Assembly: GCA_947000775.1 (NCBI GenBank)
Contig: CAMQGK010000552.1
Span: 5,148,001 to 5,212,000, forward strand
Source: Pterois miles
Lineage: Eukaryota; Chordata; Actinopteri; Perciformes; Scorpaenidae
Reading direction: 5' to 3'
Length of the DNA stretch: 64,000 bases
Shown: positions 59,150 through 64,000 of the stretch, piece after piece
How positions within the stretch are numbered: position 1 is the stretch's first letter
Layout of the letters: every line of letters starts with the position of its first letter
Notes under the pieces: model-generated
What the model saw: the letters and a program-made list of their open reading frames with translations, nothing else
Databases searched by the model: none
What the model was told of the DNA's origin: nothing
Position numbers and translations under genes: made by a program

Positions 59150-61600
59150 GTATCCCATCACAGGCTAGATTTATCTTCTAAAGCCTGAAATCAGCCATGA
59201 AGAGGTACAGAAGTCCAGTTTTCTCTCATAACACTTGAATTACAACATGCTGAAAGGTTATAATGGAAAACATTCTGCCTACTGCAGTGTTAAGCTATAT
59301 TTAGCCAGGCGTGAAAATTCATTTATCATGCAATGTCTTTGTTTTTAGCTTTTTCTATGAGCTTTTAAGTGATTTAAGAGTAGCTTTCTGCAGTGCCATT
59401 ATAACACTACAGTCCATGCATCATTATTATGCTCATCCCACAACAGCATTTACCAAATGTATATTCAGTGGATGTCCCTGTATAGTTAGTAATGCATATC
59501 GTGCAGCATTAACTGTACTCACAACATACAGCTGCAGTCTGAGGATTATAAATGGCTTCAACATACACAAAATAACAAATGTTACATGTCTAACCAAGAC
59601 TTTACTGCTATTTTCCCATAAATTCTTCTTAGTAAAAAGACACACGGCTTGATAAATTCTGACACAGCAACATGAGAGCATGCAAAAAAGGAAAGGGTGT
59701 ACAAGTCTAAGGCAATATACTAACGAGGCATCGGATTAAAAAAACAGAAAAGACTGACATTGATGGATCTGTGACATATTCATGCAACCAAACTAATTCA
59801 TTCAGTAGGTATTGAGGTTTTTCTCTGCAAACAAATCACATTGCACAAGCCATGCCCTTTATGACGTTACATCATTCTGTTGCAACACAGGAAATGCATT
59901 CCCTTAATGTTTCAACACGTAGATGTTAGTAATATTAATATTTATGAACACTAATAGACCAGTGAAATGGATCTGGGATTTGGGAAGGCATTTCCTGCTT
60001 AATGTTTATTAGAAAATCACATTCAAGCTCTTAACTCACCTTCCTGGGTAAAGGTGTTGAACTTAAACTAGTATTAAGAGTCAAATGCTCAACACGTTCT
60101 TTTCATCCAGTTAACCGCAAGCCATTGAAAAAGAAATTTAACAATCACCACCTTGCAAAACAATGGAACTGGTACAAAGGCTCCAACTATGGATAAAAAC
60201 CAAACTCAAAACCATGTAAATGTCAGTGTTATCAGGGATACTCACTTGTCAAATTCTGAATGCAAGATGAGAGGAAAGAAGCTACGTGTTAAAATACTTC
60301 TCGAAATAAATACCTCGACATGAAACTCTGCATTCTTACAGATTTCACATGGTTACCCCTTTAGTCTTAGTTGCAGTATTATTTCTTAAATGCAAAGTCA
60401 GATATTAAGCAAGAACTTGGATGCATCTCAAAGCTTTCCCCCTCTCTTTCAATAGAAAGCACTTGGGACAGTTCAGTTTCTGCACTTTTATCAAAAAAGA
60501 GCATTTGCTGGTAAAGCAGTCACATCAAAACCCTTCAGTCTAATCAATCACATTAGTGGTGATGTTTCAACCTAGAAAACTACAGTATGTGCCAGCTTAC
60601 TCAGCCACATTTGATTATTTTTGTGCTGTCTAAAATGTGAGCTTTCAGGATGCATCCCTAATGCAGCTCCAATGACACTGCCATTTATCTAAAGGTTAAG
60701 GCTGTAGAGATTTCCATATTTTTCTTATTCTCAACAAATCCCTTAAAAACATCAAAACCAACAATGTCCCATCTGTGGCACTCTGCTCTTAATCCATTTG
60801 TTCATACTGAGATCTTTAAAAAAGAGTCACAGATACATATTCTCTTCAAATCAAATTCCAATAACAGCTGGTCAACGTAGTTTTTAGCAAATGCCACTCA
60901 ACAGTGGGCTATTTTAAGCAGCATTTGGAGCTGTAGTGAGTATTTCTGGCAGCAGGACGGTGTATGCGAGATTGACTCAAAATAAACTACAGTGTCCATG
61001 TTAATCTGACGGTCCAGTACAACGGTGTGGCTCAGTGATGTTGTTTTTATTAGTTTATGAACAACAATGGAGCTCTATGGCACAGATACCATATATAAAG
61101 GCCTGATGGCTTTGGATACACAGACAACACTTTTAGATCGGGTCAATTCAGTGTTATTTTGGTCTTACATGGGGGTTTATGATAATAAATAAAAAACAAT
61201 GTATGCTTTACCCATTAAATGTTCACTTGTTTCATTGTGCACATCAGCGTGCATCCCCATGATGTCACCTCAAATAACCCCTCAGATGTAGAGCAACACC
61301 AGCAGAGCACAGTGAAGTACAGTGATTTGATCACTGACACTTGAGCAAGGAAAATGCCCAACTTACCATAGATATACCCCTGAATTATATTGTATTTTAG
61401 AGTTTAACTATATCACCAAGAGCTTCTTAACAGGCCTTAGATATCTGAAAAGAACAGCTTAGTGTCACTGACAAAACAGATCCTGTTTAAAAGACTTTAC
61501 ACAACCCTTTCCCTTAAGGTAAATAATGTGTCGGTGTGAAGATGTCGAACAAGAAATGCAGTTCAAAGCCTCAGCAGAGCTGTCAGCACCAAAAGGTGTG
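59150..61600. other. eef1d 5' intron, no gene seen
   Basis: About 2.4 kb of AT-rich DNA between the long exon and the promoter region. Frames at 59311-59652 on both strands have no supporting features. Confidence 0.45.
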
Positions 61601-62130
61601 CCCTGCTAACCTTAACATTAGCCATCTTTCATCTTACAGTCGGTCCTAGCTAGCTAGGATGAACCACTGTCCGTAGCTGGTTAGCATTTCATGGGAGACC
61701 ATTAATAAAAATACAACACTGAAGCATTAGTTTATAAGTAAAATATCAATACTGAACAGCGGCCACTGAAGCCGGTGTCCAGCCGGCGTGACAGTCGCTC
61801 TGGGCAGCGTTAGCATTAGCTAGCAGCCCCATTCAGCTAGCTAGCTGTTTGCTAGCCTCGGCTAACACACGCAGGCTGCTGACTGGCTGTAAACCGCTGA
61901 ATATTCATTCATTTAGCACAGCGTCACTGAAATAAACCCAGACAGTACTTCCCGGACTGAAACCCTCGCTGTCAGTCAGCGCTAACGTTACTTACTGCTG
62001 TGTTTTTTTTGTCTTGTCAGTGTGAAATGTGCCCGGTGCACAAAACGCGTGTTTCTCCAGCCAGAGAGTGACAACGAGGAGGAGGAAGAGGAGGAAGAGG
62101 AGGAGGAGGAGGAAGCAAGGAGCACCGGTG
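61600..62130 (-). promoter_or_regulatory. eef1d: Probable eef1d promoter and first-exon region
   Basis: GC-rich block with clustered GCTAGC, GTTAGC and AACGTTA motifs like those upstream of srsf11. On the minus strand ACAGCA|GTAAGT near 61997 could be the donor of a non-coding first exon that begins in the pyrimidine-rich stretch at 62070-62115. mRNAs for translation factors usually start in such a pyrimidine tract (TOP). Start site and exon remain inferred. Confidence 0.4.
62021..62127 (+). CDS. Candidate exon of an unidentified plus-strand gene (1)
   Basis: A strong acceptor (TTTTTTTTGTCTTGTCAG) precedes 107 nt ending GCACCG|GTGATT. Entered in phase 2 it reads VKCARCTKRVFLQPESDN, then about 13 Glu and ARST. 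It has a CxxC pair and an acidic run but no in-frame ATG, so an upstream exon would be needed and none was found. It overlaps the presumed eef1d first exon on the other strand. Function unknown; this could also be chance. Confidence 0.25.
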
Positions 62131-62489
62131 ATTGTGTGACCTTACAGGCTGGGGGAGGGTGCTGGCTTATGAATCATTTATGCTTCCTGGTGTGGAGGAC
62201 CACGAGAGTCACGGAAAAGTACTAGAGCTTTAATTAATGAGTAGTTTTACACTGTGCTTTGTCTACTTTTTACTAAATCTCACTTTTTACTAGATGATAC
62301 CAAGAAATAAATCAGAGTACTTCTTTGTTGACATTGGATTACCGGGTTTAAGATTTGGGGAAATAAGTAAAGTTTTACAACCACATATGACGTGTCATAA
62401 ACAGTAAAGGCTTGTCATACTAGGACAAAGATTGAAAGACAGAAAATGATCCATTAAACCAAAGTTAGATCCGATCTTTGCTTTAATTA

Positions 62490-62530
62490 TGTAAAATGCT
62501 CCAATGTAGTAGTAGTAGTAGTTCATCTGA
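62490..62530 (+). repeat. (TAG)n short repeat
   Basis: A run of TAG triplets near 62507-62521; simple repeat only. Confidence 0.7.
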
Positions 62531-62624
62531 TCAACAGTACATGAAATTTAACATGGGGCATCAGTACATGGAGGACCACAAGAGTCAATAGAGCATTTAA
62601 TTGATTAATAACTAATTATGCAAT

Positions 62625-62745
62625 TAAAATCCATCCATCCATCGTCAACCGCTTATCCCATTAGGGGTTGCTGGAGCCAATCCCAGGTGGCACTGAGCGA
62701 AGGCGGGGTACACCCTGGACAGGTTGCCAGTCCATCACAGGGCAG
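62625..62745 (+). repeat. Fragment of the GTGGGAGGAAGCC repeat family
   Basis: CATCGTCAACCGCTTATCCC, GGCGAAGGCGGGGTACACC and GACAGGTTGCCAGTCCATCA match the first part of the copy at 39905. Confidence 0.75.
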
Positions 62746-62749
62746 CAAT

Positions 62750-63600
62750 TAAAATAGGTATTAATACATGTGTTGACAAAGTCATTTATTAATCTGTGAA
62801 TAAGTGGATAAAATTACAAGACCTAGAGCATTCATGGTATATTGGAGGGATTATTGATCATTTTAAACAATTTTCGGTAAATAAACAAATGCTTAAATTT
62901 AGCACCAAATCAGTGTAACAAATAGCATCAACCCAAAAAATACTGCAACACTTTATGAGACATAAAAATGTGGGGAAGATGTGATACCTGACGTTGACAC
63001 TTGGTCACATGACCTGTAGGCAGTGGTCATGTGACTGGGTGTCAATCAGGAAGAAATAAAAGGGCTTGCTGTCTTAGTAGCAGGCCCTTTCTCTGCTGAC
63101 CTGGCCCTCCTTCACACAGAGTAGCAGGTGGACACTCAGCTCCTGTCCTGATGATTTTGAGCTCTGAAACTAACTGTAATTAGGAGAGTTGGAAATTGTG
63201 ATAAGTGACTCAGGCTGTGCTGGCCCTCTGTCTTACTCTGTTCACTTCATTCCACTTGAGTTAATCTAAATATATTTTGTTTCAGTTCATGATTGATGTG
63301 GTTCAACATTGACGCCCATGCTGGCAAAGAGGAAAAGTGACGGGTAATTAAACGCACATTGTTGAAATGAAATTATTCTTTTAACATTGTATTTCTAATT
63401 GTTTTTTTCTTTTCTTTTAATAGTGATGCATTGGAGTTCTCCTCCCATTCCTGCATTAGCTAAAGGAATTTGTGTGCCTTTGCAAAGACCAGGCCAGCCA
63501 CTGTTTCTACTGTTTGTATTTTTGTTTATGGATTTTTAAGCTGAGGCATTTAATATTTTAAACCCTTATTAGTGGATGTATGCTGGCTGAGAGTTAATAT
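62750..63600. other. AT-rich DNA between the two candidate exons
   Basis: No repeat family recognised. A GC-richer patch at 63050-63240 contains TTCACACAG but no convincing exon. The right window end (63700-64000) is likewise featureless apart from AATAAA at 63947. Confidence 0.4.
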
Positions 63601-63615
63601 TTATTCGTTTTCCAG

Positions 63616-63681
63616 CGTTCCACTTTGTGAAGGGCCGGGCCTGCACCAACACAGCGCTCTTCCTGTGGTGGGACTGCACGG
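63616..63681 (+). CDS. Candidate exon of an unidentified plus-strand gene (2)
   Basis: TTCGTTTTCCAG precedes 66 nt ending TGCACGG|GTGATA. Joined to the candidate at 62021-62127 the phase fits (G + CG) and reads AFHFVKGRACTNTALFLWWD and CTG. It has unusually many Trp and Cys and is GC-rich in an AT-rich setting. No family recognised. Confidence 0.25.
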
Positions 63682-64000
63682 GTGATACTCTGTCTGTAGT
63701 GGTGTGTAGGCTGGTCGTGACACTGCATGCCTATCTTATCTTATTTATTGCGATAAACTTTTAAGTGTGCTATTTTATGTGTATTGTGGTGGTAGCTTTG
63801 TCTCCCTCTTCTGTCTCCCACAGCTTGATGGTTGCTGTGTGGAGTTGACCTGCCTTTATGATAATGAGCTGTTGTATTTTAACTTTAGCTGTTCAGAATT
63901 GTTCATTGCCTCATGCCTATATTTTTATGAAGATTTTATTGTATCTAATAAAGCCAGCTTAACTTTTGCACAAGTATGCCTCTGATAAATTGTTCCTGTT

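Noticed and set aside
61552..61610. Possible first exon MSNKKCSSKPQQSCQHQK for the plus-strand candidate gene
   Set aside because: It ends at a possible AAG|GTGTGC donor in phase 0, which does not fit the phase needed by the exon at 62021.

Overview
The window is nuclear DNA of a ray-finned fish, most likely a percomorph teleost. Three vertebrate genes with GT-AG introns can be read. Between and inside them lie typical teleost repeats: Tc1-like DNA transposons, TA-flanked and hAT-like miniature elements, a tRNA-derived SINE, LINE pieces, foldback elements and simple repeats. I see no bacterial genes, viral genes, rRNA, genuine tRNA or CRISPR array. Exon borders were set by hand from splice sites, reading phase and remembered family sequence; no search was run.

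Left third (1-23.6 kb, minus strand): xxylt1, the xyloside alpha-1,3-xylosyltransferase that extends O-glucose xylose glycans on Notch-type EGF repeats. Coding exons 1 (20821-21363), 2 (13011-13158) and 3 (2099-2231) are present; the last exon lies off the left edge. A spliced non-coding leader exon probably ends at 23344. The introns carry many repeats, including a foldback element of about 850 bp (6.80-7.65 kb), a SINE nested in a miniature element (9.6-10.6 kb) and two related repeat blocks on either side of exon 1.

Middle (24.6-36.2 kb, plus strand): srsf11 (SR splicing factor p54), complete in 12 coding exons that join to 1380 nt (459 residues), with RRM, RS domain and the family C-terminus. 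It is head to head with xxylt1. Intron 10 holds a long (GA)n-(CT)n-(GA)n tract.

Between srsf11 and eef1d (36.2-47.8 kb): a 1612-bp Tc1-like transposon, a LINE fragment, an interspersed repeat and a 5.9-kb AT-rich tandem array of about 24-bp units. The array is interrupted by a SINE, a LINE carrying reverse transcriptase, and a short insert.

Right third (47.8-62 kb, minus strand): eef1d, the exchange factor subunit eEF1B-delta. The short form reads as 274 residues. A large upstream exon (56204-57465) joins in frame to give a 696-residue long form, like the mammalian nuclear isoform eEF1B-delta-L. A 63-nt possible cassette exon also fits the frame. srsf11 and eef1d converge on the satellite. 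At 62-64 kb two phase-compatible plus-strand exon candidates hint at a further gene I could not identify.
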